The notes below the pieces were generated by a model that ran no database searches, was not told where the DNA came from, and was given only the letters and a program-made list of their open reading frames with translations. A stretch of DNA of 64,000 bases from Methylibium sp965279545 (lineage in GTDB: Bacteria > Pseudomonadota > Gammaproteobacteria > Burkholderiales > Burkholderiaceae_C): NCBI RefSeq assembly GCF_965279545.1, contig NZ_OZ257250.1, positions 1,860,001 through 1,924,000 of the forward strand. The letters are read 5' to 3'. The first letter of the stretch is position 1. Every line of letters starts with the position of its first letter. A program made the position numbers and the translations under genes. Positions 8,524 to 17,356 of the stretch are shown in pieces.

Positions 8524-9540
8524 TCAATTCGCGATGAAGCCGGCTTCCTTCATCAGCACACGGTGCATCTGCTCGTTCTTGCCGAGCCATTCGACGAACT
8601 CGGGACCGGAGAGCGCAGTCTGGTTGAACGCCCCCTTGTCCATGAACTCCTTCCACTCGGGCAGCGCACGGACTTTCTTGAACAGATCCAGGTAGAACGC
8701 CACCTGCTCCGGCGTCACGCCCGGCGGCATGAAGATGCCGCGCAGCATCACGTAGTCGACCGGAATGCCGGCCGAGGTGCAGGTCGGGATGTCGGCCCAG
8801 GACTGCGTCGCCGTCAGCTTGGCCTTGTAGGGCATCGGCTGCTTGTCCATCACGCACAGGGCGCGCAGCTTGCCGGCACGCCAGTGCGATTCGGCCTCGA
8901 TCGGGTTGTTCACGGTCGAATCGATGTGCTTGCCCACCAGTTGCACCGCCACATCACCACCGCCCTTGAAGGGGATATAGGTGATCTTCTTGCCCGCCGC
9001 CTTCTCGAGCAGCACGGTGATGATCTGGTCTTCCTGCTTGGAGCCGGTGCCGCCCATCTTGAAGGTGTTGGGCGGTTGTGCCTTGACGGCCTCGAAGTAG
9101 GCCTTGGCGGTCTTCTGCGGCGACTCCTCGTTGACCCACAGCACGAACTGATCGAGCGCCAGCATCTGCACCGGCGTCAGGTCGCGCCAGTTGAACGGCA
9201 CGCCGGTGGCCAGCGGCGTGGTGAACAGGTTGGACAGCGTGATGACGATCTTGTTCGCGTTGCCCTTGTCGCCCTTGACGTCGAGGAAACCCTCGGCCCC
9301 GGCGCCGCCGGACTTGTTGACGACGATGATCGGCTGCTTCATCAGGTTGTTCTTCGCCACCACGCCCTGGATGAAGCGCGCCATCTGGTCGGCGCCGCCG
9401 CCGGTGCCCGCAGGCACGACGAACTCGACAGGCTTGCTCGGCTCCCACGCGGCCGCGGGCTGCGCGAGCAGCGTGCCCATCGTGGCGGTCAGCGCCATGA
9501 TGGCGAAGTTGAGCTTGGCCTTGAATTGATGCGCTGCCAC
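8524..9540 (-). CDS. tctC: Tripartite tricarboxylate transporter substrate-binding protein (Bug family)
   Basis: 338 residues starting at GTG with GAGGAG upstream. A signal peptide (residues about 1-30, cleavage after QPAAA) precedes WEPSKPVEFVVPAGTGGGADQMAR, the Bug/TctC ligand-binding start. It is the periplasmic receptor feeding TctAB. The protein lies directly after the acyl-CoA synthetase gene, suggesting the imported acid is activated to a CoA thioester. Which carboxylate is bound is not determinable here. Confidence 0.92.
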   Translation of the reverse strand: MAAHQFKAKLNFAIMALTATMGTLLAQPAAAWEPSKPVEFVVPAGTGGGADQMARFIQGVVAKNNLMKQPIIVVNKSGGAGAEGFLDVKGDKGNANKIVITLSNLFTTPLATGVPFNWRDLTPVQMLALDQFVLWVNEESPQKTAKAYFEAVKAQPPNTFKMGGTGSKQEDQIITVLLEKAAGKKITYIPFKGGGDVAVQLVGKHIDSTVNNPIEAESHWRAGKLRALCVMDKQPMPYKAKLTATQSWADIPTCTSAGIPVDYVMLRGIFMPPGVTPEQVAFYLDLFKKVRALPEWKEFMDKGAFNQTALSGPEFVEWLGKNEQMHRVLMKEAGFIAN

Positions 9541-9644
9541 GGTGTCTCCTCAGTAGCTTCTGGTGGTTGGCCGGCGGCTCGCCGGTTCCGGATCATTGTC
9601 GGGTCGCGGTCGCGCGACCTTGTGGTGAGGCTTGCCGCTACGGC

Positions 9645-11168
9645 TCAGCCCAGGCCCAGCTTCTGTGCCAGGCCGATGCGCTGCAGCTTGCCGGTCGCGC
9701 CCTTCGGGATCTCGTCCATGAACAGGATCTTCTTCGGCACCTTGTAGTCGGCCGCGCGCTTGGCGACGAAATCCTGGATCTCGCGCTCGGTCGCGCTGGC
9801 GCCTTCCTTCAGCACCACCACGGCGGCGACTTCCTCGCCCAGCTTGGGGTGCGGCATGCCGAAGCACACCACCTGGGCCACCGCCGGGTGATCCATCAGG
9901 ATCTCGTCGACCTCGCGCGGACTGACCTTCTCGCCACCGCGGTTGATGATCTCCTTCAGCCGGCCGGTCAGGCTGAGGTAGCCGTCGGCGTCCTTGCTGC
10001 CCTGGTCGCCGGTGCGGAACCAGCCGTTCAGGAAGCCCTCGGCATTGGCCTTCGGGTTGTTCTCGTAGCCGGCGGTGACATTCGGGCCGCGGATCACGAT
10101 CTCGCCGATCTGCCCCGCATCGAGCAGGCTGCCGTCCTCGCCCATGATCGCGACCTCCGGGCCGGCCGGCAGGCCCACGGCGCCGGGCTTGCGCGCCAGC
10201 GGCGGCAGCGGGTTCGATGCCATCTGGTGCGTGGCCTCGGTCATGCCGTAGGCCTCGATCAGCGGCGCCTTGAAGATCTCCTCGAGCTCCTTGATCACCT
10301 GCGGCGGCATCGACGACGACGACGAGCGCAGGAAGCGCAGCGGGTTGCGCGCGATCACGTCGGCATTGCCCTTGGCACGCTGCACGATCGCCTGGTGCAT
10401 CGTCGGCACGGCGGTGTACCAGCTGGGCTTGGCCTCGTCCATCCAGGCGAAGAACTTCAGCGCGTTGAAGCCCGGCGTGCAGAACACCTGCGAGCCTGCC
10501 GACAGCGGCGCCAGCACGCCGGCGATCAGCCCGTGGATGTGGAACAGCGGCATGATGTTCAGGCCGATGTCCTGCGGCGTGAACTGCAGCGTGTTGCGGA
10601 TGTTGGCAGCCGAGGCACACAGGTTGCCGACCGACAGCGGCACGATCTTCGGCCGCGAGGTGGTGCCCGAAGTGTGCAGCACCATGCCGACATCACCGGA
10701 CTCGGCGTAACCGCCCCGAGCCGCGGCCTGCGCACCGCCGCCATCGCGCGCGACCAGCGTGAAGCTGCCCGCCGGGGCACCTGCCTCGACCACGAGGTCC
10801 GCGACCCGCACGCCGAGCTTGTGCGCCACCGCGATCGCCGGCGAACTGCTGCCCTGCTCGACGATCAGCAGCTTCGCGTTGAGGTCCGACAGGTAGAACT
10901 CGAACTCGTCGGCCCGGTAGCCCGGGTTCAGCGGCGCGCTCGTCGTGCCCGACGCGCAGGCCATGTAGCAGGTGGCCATCTCGGGGCCGTTGTTCAGCAC
11001 GATCGCGACGCGGTCGTTGCGCCCCACCCCGAGCGCGTTCAGGCTCGCCAGCGTCGCACCGACCAGCGCACGCAGTTCACGGTAGGACAGCGGCACGCGA
11101 CCGGGGGCGGCGATCGCGGGAGCACCATCGGCGCCCAGGGCGAGCAGGTCTTTCAGCGAGGTTTGCAT
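9645..11168 (-). CDS. Acyl-CoA synthetase, oxalyl-CoA synthetase-like
   Basis: 507 residues from MQTSLKDLLALG; the open frame extends to 11453 without homologous sequence. AMP-binding (ANL) motifs are present: HTSGTTSRPK (P-loop), YGMTEATH, GWFRTGD, GRLKEIINRGGEKVSPREVD and the C-terminal lysine motif PKGATGKLQR. The run NIMPLFHIHGLIAGVLAPLS, then WYTAVPTMHQAI and AYGMTEATHQMASNPLPP, closely resembles plant/yeast oxalyl-CoA synthetases (AAE3/Pcs60) as I know them. Oxalate or another small dicarboxylate is therefore a plausible substrate. No oxalyl-CoA decarboxylase or formyl-CoA transferase gene is present in the window, so the pathway cannot be completed from this sequence. Confidence 0.85.
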   Translation of the reverse strand: MQTSLKDLLALGADGAPAIAAPGRVPLSYRELRALVGATLASLNALGVGRNDRVAIVLNNGPEMATCYMACASGTTSAPLNPGYRADEFEFYLSDLNAKLLIVEQGSSSPAIAVAHKLGVRVADLVVEAGAPAGSFTLVARDGGGAQAAARGGYAESGDVGMVLHTSGTTSRPKIVPLSVGNLCASAANIRNTLQFTPQDIGLNIMPLFHIHGLIAGVLAPLSAGSQVFCTPGFNALKFFAWMDEAKPSWYTAVPTMHQAIVQRAKGNADVIARNPLRFLRSSSSSMPPQVIKELEEIFKAPLIEAYGMTEATHQMASNPLPPLARKPGAVGLPAGPEVAIMGEDGSLLDAGQIGEIVIRGPNVTAGYENNPKANAEGFLNGWFRTGDQGSKDADGYLSLTGRLKEIINRGGEKVSPREVDEILMDHPAVAQVVCFGMPHPKLGEEVAAVVVLKEGASATEREIQDFVAKRAADYKVPKKILFMDEIPKGATGKLQRIGLAQKLGLG

Positions 11169-11585
11169 CGGTCTCGAAAGGTTGAAGCGGCATCGGCACC
11201 GCGTTGCGTCGGAACAGGAGACAAAGTACGGTCGGCGAGCACCCATGCATCCGGGTGCGCCCCCGCGGGGTGGGGCCAGCCCGGCGCAGACCTCGCGTGG
11301 GGCACATCGCCTGCGTCGCAGATCACGACGCACTTGACTCCGGCAGAACCGGCACCGAGGGATGCCCGGGCCATCTGCCACAAAGAACATGAGCCGCAGT
11401 GTCCTGTTCTCCGGGTTGGAACAAGTTATACAACAGCCTGCCCATTCGGCCAATCGAGGAAGCAGATGGTCACAACGGATTGAGCACGTCGCAACACAAA
11501 TGAGCCGCCCAAAGGCGCTAGGCGCCGAACGCTTGCGGCTCGCTCATGGCGCAGGAGCTCGGCCGCGACGCTGCGGCGCGGTGCG
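11169..11585. other. Intergenic region upstream of the ligase-tct operon
   Basis: About 420 bp without a supported gene. It should contain the promoter of the leftward ligase-tct operon. Apart from one short AT-rich palindrome-like site, I see nothing distinct. Confidence 0.5.
11420..11435. promoter_or_regulatory. Possible GntR/FadR-type operator
   Basis: The short AT-rich island reads, on the minus strand, TTGTATAACTTGTT. It approximates the GntR/FadR operator form TNGT-N3-AC and sits about 255 bp upstream of the ligase start. No GntR gene is in the window, so this is a weak call. Confidence 0.25.
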
Positions 11586-12047
11586 CTACCGGTTGCCGTT
11601 CGCCTTGAATTGCTGCACGGCCTTTTTCAGGTCGGTGTATTCCCCGCAAGGCAGGAAGCAGGCCTTGTCCAGTGCGGCGAGGCGTTGTTCGGCTTTCGCC
11701 AGATCGCCCTTCATCAGGTAGAGCTCGCCCGAGTATTCGAGCGCCCCGCGGTGCTTCGGTTCGATGCGCAGCGCTTCGTCGTAGAACTTCTCGGCGGCGT
11801 CCAGGTCCGGCGTGTTGCCTTTGCGCAGGCTGTAGCCCATCAGGTTGTTCCAGTCGGCGCGGCCCGTCTCGTTCAGGCGCTTCAACTCGTCGATCGCAGC
11901 GGCCCATTTCTTGTCGGCGACCAGCGTTCTGGCGGTGGCCAGGCTGTCGGTCGCCTTGGCGCGAGGGGCGTTGTCGTCGCCGATGGCCGGGCCGATGGCC
12001 AGCGCCAGTGCAGCGGCACAAAGAACTCGGTGCAGCTTGGTTTGCAT
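11586..12047 (-). CDS. Exported tetratricopeptide-repeat protein
   Basis: 153 residues, started at the ATG preceded by AAGGAG; upstream extension lacks such a signal. A signal peptide (LCAAALALAIGPAIG) is followed by two TPR-like units, including DWNNLMGYSLRKGNTPDLDAA and YDEALRIEPKHRGALEYSG, then a CFLPC pair and the segment EYTDLKKAVQQFKANGNR. A small periplasmic TPR scaffold is likely. No specific partner is indicated by the neighbours. Confidence 0.75.
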   Translation of the reverse strand: MQTKLHRVLCAAALALAIGPAIGDDNAPRAKATDSLATARTLVADKKWAAAIDELKRLNETGRADWNNLMGYSLRKGNTPDLDAAEKFYDEALRIEPKHRGALEYSGELYLMKGDLAKAEQRLAALDKACFLPCGEYTDLKKAVQQFKANGNR

Positions 12048-12450
12048 GACCAGACTCCTTCGATAGCGAGGAGGACCCATCGGTGCCGCCGCACGGCCGG
12101 CGAACGGATTCACGGCATGACAGCGGCGCAAGCCGGTAGCGTATCAAGCCCCCCGCGAAATGCTCGTCATGGCCGAGCGCTTCAGGGTCTTTCTAGAACA
12201 GCCGCGGGCCGAGCACCGTGACGCCCGTGAACACCGCCCGGTCCGACACGCCCGAGCGCAAGCTGCGCGCGAAGCGGCAGGGTCTCCACCGGCTTGGCGG
12301 GCAAAGCCGCAGTGTAGGGATCCGGCGAGCCGTCGTGGGGCTTCGTGTCAGTCCTGCCACTCCCCCGGGGCTTGCGTTTGGCAAACCGCACGGCTACGGT
12401 CGGCAGCGTTCCCATCCAGTCCACCTGCACATCCACACCCAGGAGCCGCC
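12048..12450. other. Divergent intergenic region
   Basis: About 400 bp between two divergent genes for small exported proteins. Open frames run through it on several strands but none has a ribosome-binding site or recognisable protein. I see no clear promoter. Confidence 0.5.
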
Positions 12451-12888
12451 ATGCACGAACCTGTCCGCCACGCACTCTGGCTTTCCACCCTTGTCTGCAC
12501 ACTCGCGCTCGGACAAGAGGCCGCGTTCGTGCGTGACCTCGACGCCAGCGGCAGGGTCACCCTGACCAAGGACGAACTCAGCCAGCTGCTGCCGGGCGCC
12601 AACATGGGCCGCCTCACGGCGAAAGGCAACACGCACTCCTGGAAGAACGACGCGGGCGGCAGCTTCGTCATCTCGTCCGACAACAAGGACCGGGGAGGAA
12701 ACGCCTCGACCGCACACGGCAAATGGAACATCTCCGACGACGGCCGCTACTGCGTCCTGATCGAATGGAAGACGGTCGACACGGAAGAATGGTGTCGCTA
12801 TATCGTGCGGGCAGGCGAGACCTACTACGCAACGAAATCGGACAAGCTCGGCACGGAAAAGGTCTACAAGCTCTCGATCAAGAGATAG
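12451..12888 (+). CDS. Small exported protein of unknown function (DUF995-like)
   Basis: 145 residues from an ATG with AGGAG six bases upstream. The N-terminus is a signal peptide (LWLSTLVCTLALGQEA). The mature part has GKWNISDDGRYCVLIEWKT and EEWCRYIVRAGETYYATKSD: two Cys separated by a short loop within predicted beta strands, as in small secreted beta-rich proteins of the DUF995 kind. No function can be assigned. It stands alone and is convergent with the kinase gene. Confidence 0.65.
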   Translation: MHEPVRHALWLSTLVCTLALGQEAAFVRDLDASGRVTLTKDELSQLLPGANMGRLTAKGNTHSWKNDAGGSFVISSDNKDRGGNASTAHGKWNISDDGRYCVLIEWKTVDTEEWCRYIVRAGETYYATKSDKLGTEKVYKLSIKR

Positions 12889-13003
12889 CGGCACCGTCCG
12901 CTTTCCGGCAGCGCCGCAGAGGCGCTAGGAGACTCGGTGAAGAAGCCCCGGTTCAGCAAGCAGCGGATCGCCTGCCCCACAGCCACCAGGCCCGGCCCGC
13001 AGC

Positions 13004-14539
13004 TCAGTCGCGGCGAACGGCCTGTGCCTGTCGAACCTGCACGCATTCCGGGCGCGCCCTGAAGCGTGGCTCTTCGCATCGGCTGTGGATGCAGAAAGGC
13101 CGCAGGAAGAAGTTGCGGCCGGCGCACAGTTCGTGCGGCCCGGCCGGCACGGTGCGGGCCCCGGCAAGCTTGTGCCCCTGAGCGGCCTTCCGGGCCGAGG
13201 ACATTTGCGCTTTCACACCGGGCTCGCGCAGCTTGGAGCCGCTTGCCAGTGACTGCTGGATCGGTGGCCACTGCGCTGGCGGCTTGGCAAAAGCTTCTGC
13301 CGCGCCCATGTCAGCCGACGCCGCTCCCGCGCGCGATGCGGGGGTGAACAGGCTGTCGACGGCATCCCCTGAAGCGACGGCACCCGGTGCCTCGAAGGGT
13401 CGTGCGGAAGCCGGTTTCTCGGCAAGCTCCAGGTGCTCCGGTGCCGTACCGGCCGGCGCATGCAGTGCAAGAGGCCAGGCCATCGCCGCAGCGACCAGCA
13501 CGCCGGCGGTCGCCACCGGCAGCCGCAGGGCAAAGCGCCTGCCGGGCGTTGCGGGCCGACTCCACCGTATCGTCGCCGGGAAAGGCACGGCGCTCCTGGC
13601 GGCCAGCGCCGCGCCCGCCTCGCCCGGCTCCGCCGGCTGGCGCAGCCGACCCGGCGACGGCACGACCGGCCGGCCATTCAGTGCGTCGCGCAGTTCCGCC
13701 ACGTTCTGCGGGCGGTCCTGCGGTCTGACTTCGAGCGCCCAATCGATGGCCGACAAGAAAGTGCGTGACACGCCGGGAATGCGGCGCTCGGCGAGCACCT
13801 CCCTCTCGTCGTGGATGGACCGCGCCGTCGAGGCCGGGGGCGGCTTTCCGTCCAGCAGGTACGTGACCAGCGCCGCCAGTGCGTACAGGTCGGTCCACGG
13901 CCCCTGACGCAATTGCGTGGACTCTGCGTACTGCTCGATCGGCGCGTAGTGCGGCTTCAGCACGGCGGTGGGCGACTGGGTTCGGTCGCCTGTCAGACGA
14001 CGTGAAGCGCCGAAGTCGAGCAGCACCGGCATTCCTGCACCGGACACGAGCACGTTGTCGGGCGCGATGTCGCGGTGATAGAAGCCTTCGGAATGCAGCA
14101 TCGCCAAGGCATCGAGCAAAGGATCGATGACCGAGCGCAGCCAGACCTCCGTCGGCGGCTCGGACATCGAGCACCGCACGTCCGTCAATGTCGGTCCGCG
14201 CAGGTACGGCATGGCCATGTAGGCGGTGCCGTTCGCCTCCCAGAAGCGGTAGACCTTGACCATCGCCGGGTGCGAGAACTTGGCAAGCAGCTTCGCTTCG
14301 TTGACGAAGGACTGCAGGCCCAGCGCAAATGTTTCGGCTTTCGAGGTCGAACGCACCGTCACGCGCTGGCCCTGGCTGCGGCCGACCAGCTGCGACGGCA
14401 TGAATTCCTTGACCGCCACATCGCGGTCGAGAGAGTGATCGCGGGCCAGGTACACGATGCCAAAACCACCGATCGCCACGACACGGAGGATCTCCATTTC
14501 GCCGAGCCGGGTACCTGGCGGCAACGCCGAGCGGTCCAT
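13004..14539 (-). CDS. Membrane-anchored Ser/Thr protein kinase
   Basis: 511 residues. A Hanks-type kinase domain spans about residues 15-295: glycine loop GGFGIVY (24-30), catalytic lysine K44 (VAVKEF), catalytic loop YHRDIAPDN with D157, and the metal-binding DFG at 175-177. The APE region is the variant YAPIEQYAES. A proline/alanine-rich linker leads to one transmembrane segment (residues about 340-365, VATAGVLVAAAMAWPLAL), followed by an outside tail of about 140 residues with three or four Cys. The kinase is complete at its key residues. No phosphatase, FHA or secretion genes adjoin it, so its target is unknown. Confidence 0.88.
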   Translation of the reverse strand: MDRSALPPGTRLGEMEILRVVAIGGFGIVYLARDHSLDRDVAVKEFMPSQLVGRSQGQRVTVRSTSKAETFALGLQSFVNEAKLLAKFSHPAMVKVYRFWEANGTAYMAMPYLRGPTLTDVRCSMSEPPTEVWLRSVIDPLLDALAMLHSEGFYHRDIAPDNVLVSGAGMPVLLDFGASRRLTGDRTQSPTAVLKPHYAPIEQYAESTQLRQGPWTDLYALAALVTYLLDGKPPPASTARSIHDEREVLAERRIPGVSRTFLSAIDWALEVRPQDRPQNVAELRDALNGRPVVPSPGRLRQPAEPGEAGAALAARSAVPFPATIRWSRPATPGRRFALRLPVATAGVLVAAAMAWPLALHAPAGTAPEHLELAEKPASARPFEAPGAVASGDAVDSLFTPASRAGAASADMGAAEAFAKPPAQWPPIQQSLASGSKLREPGVKAQMSSARKAAQGHKLAGARTVPAGPHELCAGRNFFLRPFCIHSRCEEPRFRARPECVQVRQAQAVRRD

Positions 14540-14739
14540 TGGTCAGTGTCCGTAACCTTGATACGGGATGCGATCGCGACCGAACGGGAAGACGATGCGC
14601 AACGGCCTCATGCTGTTTCTCTTGCGGCAGGAGCAAAGTATCGGGGGGTCGAGCGTCCTGCACTGTCGGCGAACGCGATGCGGCGGTGTAGGACACTACC
14701 CATTCGGGTCGAAAGCCCGCCGTCATGGCCGGCGGTTCG

Positions 14740-15828
14740 TCAGTTGCCGCCGTCCTCGACCGGCAACGACTCGGCCCGCCAGCGCAGCATGCCGCCCGCC
14801 AGGTTGGCCACTTCCTTGAACCCGGACTTCTGCAGCAGCACGGTGGCCTGCGCGGACCGTGCGCCGGAGCGGCAGACGGTCACGACCGGACGACCGCGTT
14901 CGATCTCGTTCGCGCGCCCGGCCAGCTGGGACAGGGGCAGCAGGCGAGCGCCGCGGATGTGCCCGAGCGCATCGGTGAATTCCTGCGGCTCGCGCACGTC
15001 GATGACCTGGATGTCGTCGGCGTGGCTGCCGGCGATGCGCTCTTCCAGCGTCGTCGGCTGGATCTCCCAGACGCCGCTGAAGGTGCAAGTCAGCGGGGCC
15101 CAGGCCGGCTCCTGCGGCACCGTCGCGCTGCCGTCGGGCCGGCCACAGCGCAGGTTGGCAGGCACCGCGATGTCCATCAGCTTCGGGTGCGGCAGGCCCA
15201 GGTTGTTCATGTAGCCCGCGAAGTCCGCGGCGTCGACAGCGCCGCCCAGGCGCGGGTTGAAGCGCTTTTCCTCCGCCACGCTGGTGACCGTGAGGCCTCG
15301 GTAGTCGTGCGCGGGGTACAGCAGGCATTCGGGGGGCAGCGAGAGGATCTGGTCCTGCACCGATCGGTAGAGCAAGCCCGGGCTGCCCTGCTGGAAATCG
15401 GTGCGCCCACAGCCGCGGATCAGCAGGCTGTCGCCCGTGAAGGCCATGCCGTGATCGTCCAGCACGTAGGTCAGGCAGCCGCTGGTGTGGCCCGGCGTGG
15501 CCCTCACTTCGAGGTGGCGGGTGCCGAACGGAATGCGGTCGCCATGCTTGAGCAGCCGGTCCGCGTTGGCAGCCGCCGAGGCCTCGGACAGCAGGATCTG
15601 GCTGCCGCAGCGCTGCTTGAGCAGCCACGCGCCGGTGACGTGGTCGGCGTGGACATGGGTGTCCAGGGTCGCCACCAGCCGCAGGCCGAGTTCACGGAGC
15701 AGGGCCGTGTCGCGATGCACGTTCTCGAACACGGGATCGATGATCACCGCATCGCCGGCATCGGAATCGCCCAGCAGATAGGTGTAGGTCGAAGACGGCG
15801 GGTCGAACAGTTGGCGGAAGACGAGCAT
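14740..15828 (-). CDS. Persulfide dioxygenase-rhodanese fusion
   Basis: 362 residues. Residues about 1-240 are an ETHE1-like metallo-beta-lactamase fold with iron ligands in DTHVHADH (H58, H60, D62, H63), TPGHTSG, the GDSLLIRGCGRTDF loop and YPAHDY. Residues about 250-360 are a rhodanese domain with active-site CRSGARS (C319). Such fusions oxidise glutathione persulfide to sulfite and use or supply sulfur through the rhodanese. The gene is the last of the leftward sulfur operon, 117 bp after an ArsR-type regulator, and is probably under its control. Confidence 0.93.
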   Translation of the reverse strand: MLVFRQLFDPPSSTYTYLLGDSDAGDAVIIDPVFENVHRDTALLRELGLRLVATLDTHVHADHVTGAWLLKQRCGSQILLSEASAAANADRLLKHGDRIPFGTRHLEVRATPGHTSGCLTYVLDDHGMAFTGDSLLIRGCGRTDFQQGSPGLLYRSVQDQILSLPPECLLYPAHDYRGLTVTSVAEEKRFNPRLGGAVDAADFAGYMNNLGLPHPKLMDIAVPANLRCGRPDGSATVPQEPAWAPLTCTFSGVWEIQPTTLEERIAGSHADDIQVIDVREPQEFTDALGHIRGARLLPLSQLAGRANEIERGRPVVTVCRSGARSAQATVLLQKSGFKEVANLAGGMLRWRAESLPVEDGGN

Positions 15829-15945
15829 GACGAGGGACTCCGGAAGACGGAAACGCGCTTCGGCGCGACTTGATCACGCGGTCGTGGATTCGACGCGACT
15901 TGAACGCTCGCCGATCCGAGAGACGCCAGGCCCGAAAGCAGCCGC

Positions 15946-16302
15946 TCAGCGATGGGCCAGCGGCACCAGTCGATCCGAAGAATCCACTTCGGCCCCACTG
16001 TCGAGCTCGATCGCCACCTGGGTGCACACGGCGCGGCACAGCAGGGCGACACGCTCGCTCTGCAGCCGGTAGTAGATCTGCGTGCCCTCGCGCCGCTTGG
16101 CCAGCACACCGCTGCGATAGAGCGTCGCGAGGTGCTGCGACATGTTCGGCTGCGTGGTGTCGATCAGTGCCAGCAGCTCCGAAACGTTCTTCTCCTGCTG
16201 GCACACGGCGCTGATGATCTTCAGGCGCACCGGTGTCGCCAGCACGGCGAAAAGCTCGGCAGCGGATTCGAACACGCGGTCTTGACTGCTCAGTTCATCC
16301 AT
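15946..16302 (-). CDS. ArsR-family regulator, possible sulfur-responsive repressor
   Basis: 118 residues started at the ATG with GGAG seven bases upstream (MDELSSQ); a further ATG ten codons upstream lacks this signal. The winged helix-turn-helix is clear (VSELLALIDTTQPNMSQHLATLYRSGVLAKRREG). Cysteines at 34, 89 and 93 could form a dithiol switch like that of SqrR/BigR/SoxR repressors, but C34 is about one helical turn displaced from the usual SqrR position as I recall it. Position beside a persulfide dioxygenase and downstream of sox genes supports a sulfur-responsive repressor. An 8-bp-arm inverted repeat lies directly upstream. Confidence 0.82.
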   Translation of the reverse strand: MDELSSQDRVFESAAELFAVLATPVRLKIISAVCQQEKNVSELLALIDTTQPNMSQHLATLYRSGVLAKRREGTQIYYRLQSERVALLCRAVCTQVAIELDSGAEVDSSDRLVPLAHR

Positions 16303-16325
16303 GACGCGGCTCCATGAGGTCGGCC

Positions 16326-16363
16326 CATTCATCCTGCATTTTATTCGCAGGTAGCGATGAATG
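16326..16363. promoter_or_regulatory. Inverted repeat upstream of the ArsR gene, candidate operator
   Basis: Outer arms CATTCATC and GATGAATG are perfect 8-bp inverted repeats. Inner arms CCTGC and GCAGG are also inverted around an AT-rich centre. It ends 23 bp before the chosen arsR start, a natural place for autorepression, and lies just after the stop of the SoxH-like gene. Confidence 0.5.
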
Positions 16364-16377
16364 CACGGGCACGATCG

Positions 16378-17322
16378 TCACTTGCCGTCCTGCTGTTCCA
16401 TCAGCAGGTAGGTGTTGTAGGCGTTGATGCGATTGGCGGCACGGAACAGCGGCATCCTTTCGTAGCGCGACCAGTCCGCCTTGGCGTAGGCGTCCTCGAA
16501 CGGCTCGAGATTGCGAGCGGCCCCGCCCATCGTCTGGCGCAGGTACACGAGGTAGTCACGCGTCATCACCAGGTCGGCCATCGGGTCCGTTGACGCCGGT
16601 CCATGCCCGGGAACCACGACGCGCGGCTTGTAGTCGATCAGGCGTTCGAGCGAGGCAATCCACAAGCGGCTGTCGGCCTGACCGACAAACGGAATGCGCC
16701 CGCGGAAGAACAGGTCTCCCGAGAACAGGACGCCCAGCTTCGGCACGAACACCACCACGTCCTCAGGCGTGTGCGCCGGGCCGACATGGCGGATCAGGAT
16801 GTCGTACGAGCCGACCCGCAGGCGCGTCTCGTCCTGGTCCAGCCAGCGATCTGCGGGCACGAGGCGCGTCTTGTCATCGACCCAAGGGCCGAGTTCGAGG
16901 CGGCTGGCCTCCAGGCGCTTCTGTGCGGTGTCCGAGTTCAGGTATTCGCGCCCGGCACCGTGCGCCAGGATCGTGGCGCCTGCCGCCTTGAAGGCTTGCA
17001 AGCCATAGATGTGGTCCGCGTGGTAGTGGGTCACGATGACATAGCGGACCGGCTGTGAAGTCACGCGCCGGATTTCAACCAACAGTTCCTCTGCGAGCGC
17101 GGGCGAGCCCAGGGCATCGACCACGACCACGCCATCGTCGGTGACGACGAAGCCGGCGTTGGAGATGAAGTTGTGATTGGCCGGCGAGCCCAGCGCCGCC
17201 ACACCCTGCGCGAACCAGACCCGATCTGCGACCTGCTCGGCGCGCAACACAGGCTCTGCCCCACGCGCGACGCCGAGCGAGCACAGGACCAGGACCGCCA
17301 GAAACACCCGAAGCGAAGTCAC
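16378..17322 (-). CDS. SoxH-like exported metallo-beta-lactamase-fold hydrolase
   Basis: 314 residues with a signal peptide (VFLAVLVLCSLGVARGAEP). Metal ligands appear in THYHADH, GPAHTPEDVVVF, the GDLFF loop and PGHGPAS, which place it with the SoxH/quinoprotein-relay metallohydrolases of sulfur and C1 loci. The physiological substrate of SoxH is not established. Its exported location fits with the periplasmic Sox proteins encoded upstream in the same direction. Confidence 0.82.
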   Translation of the reverse strand: MTSLRVFLAVLVLCSLGVARGAEPVLRAEQVADRVWFAQGVAALGSPANHNFISNAGFVVTDDGVVVVDALGSPALAEELLVEIRRVTSQPVRYVIVTHYHADHIYGLQAFKAAGATILAHGAGREYLNSDTAQKRLEASRLELGPWVDDKTRLVPADRWLDQDETRLRVGSYDILIRHVGPAHTPEDVVVFVPKLGVLFSGDLFFRGRIPFVGQADSRLWIASLERLIDYKPRVVVPGHGPASTDPMADLVMTRDYLVYLRQTMGGAARNLEPFEDAYAKADWSRYERMPLFRAANRINAYNTYLLMEQQDGK

Positions 17323-17356
17323 AGCATCATCCCGTCGCTGCGTTCAGTGTGGACTG

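Noticed and set aside
6375..8537. A 720-codon open frame opposite tctA/tctB
   Set aside because: Composition is His/Asp/Gln/Arg-rich, spans two real genes and lacks any ribosome-binding site.
12160..12450. N-terminal extension of the small exported protein gene
   Set aside because: The ATG at 12451 has a well-spaced AGGAG and begins a signal peptide; upstream codons look random.
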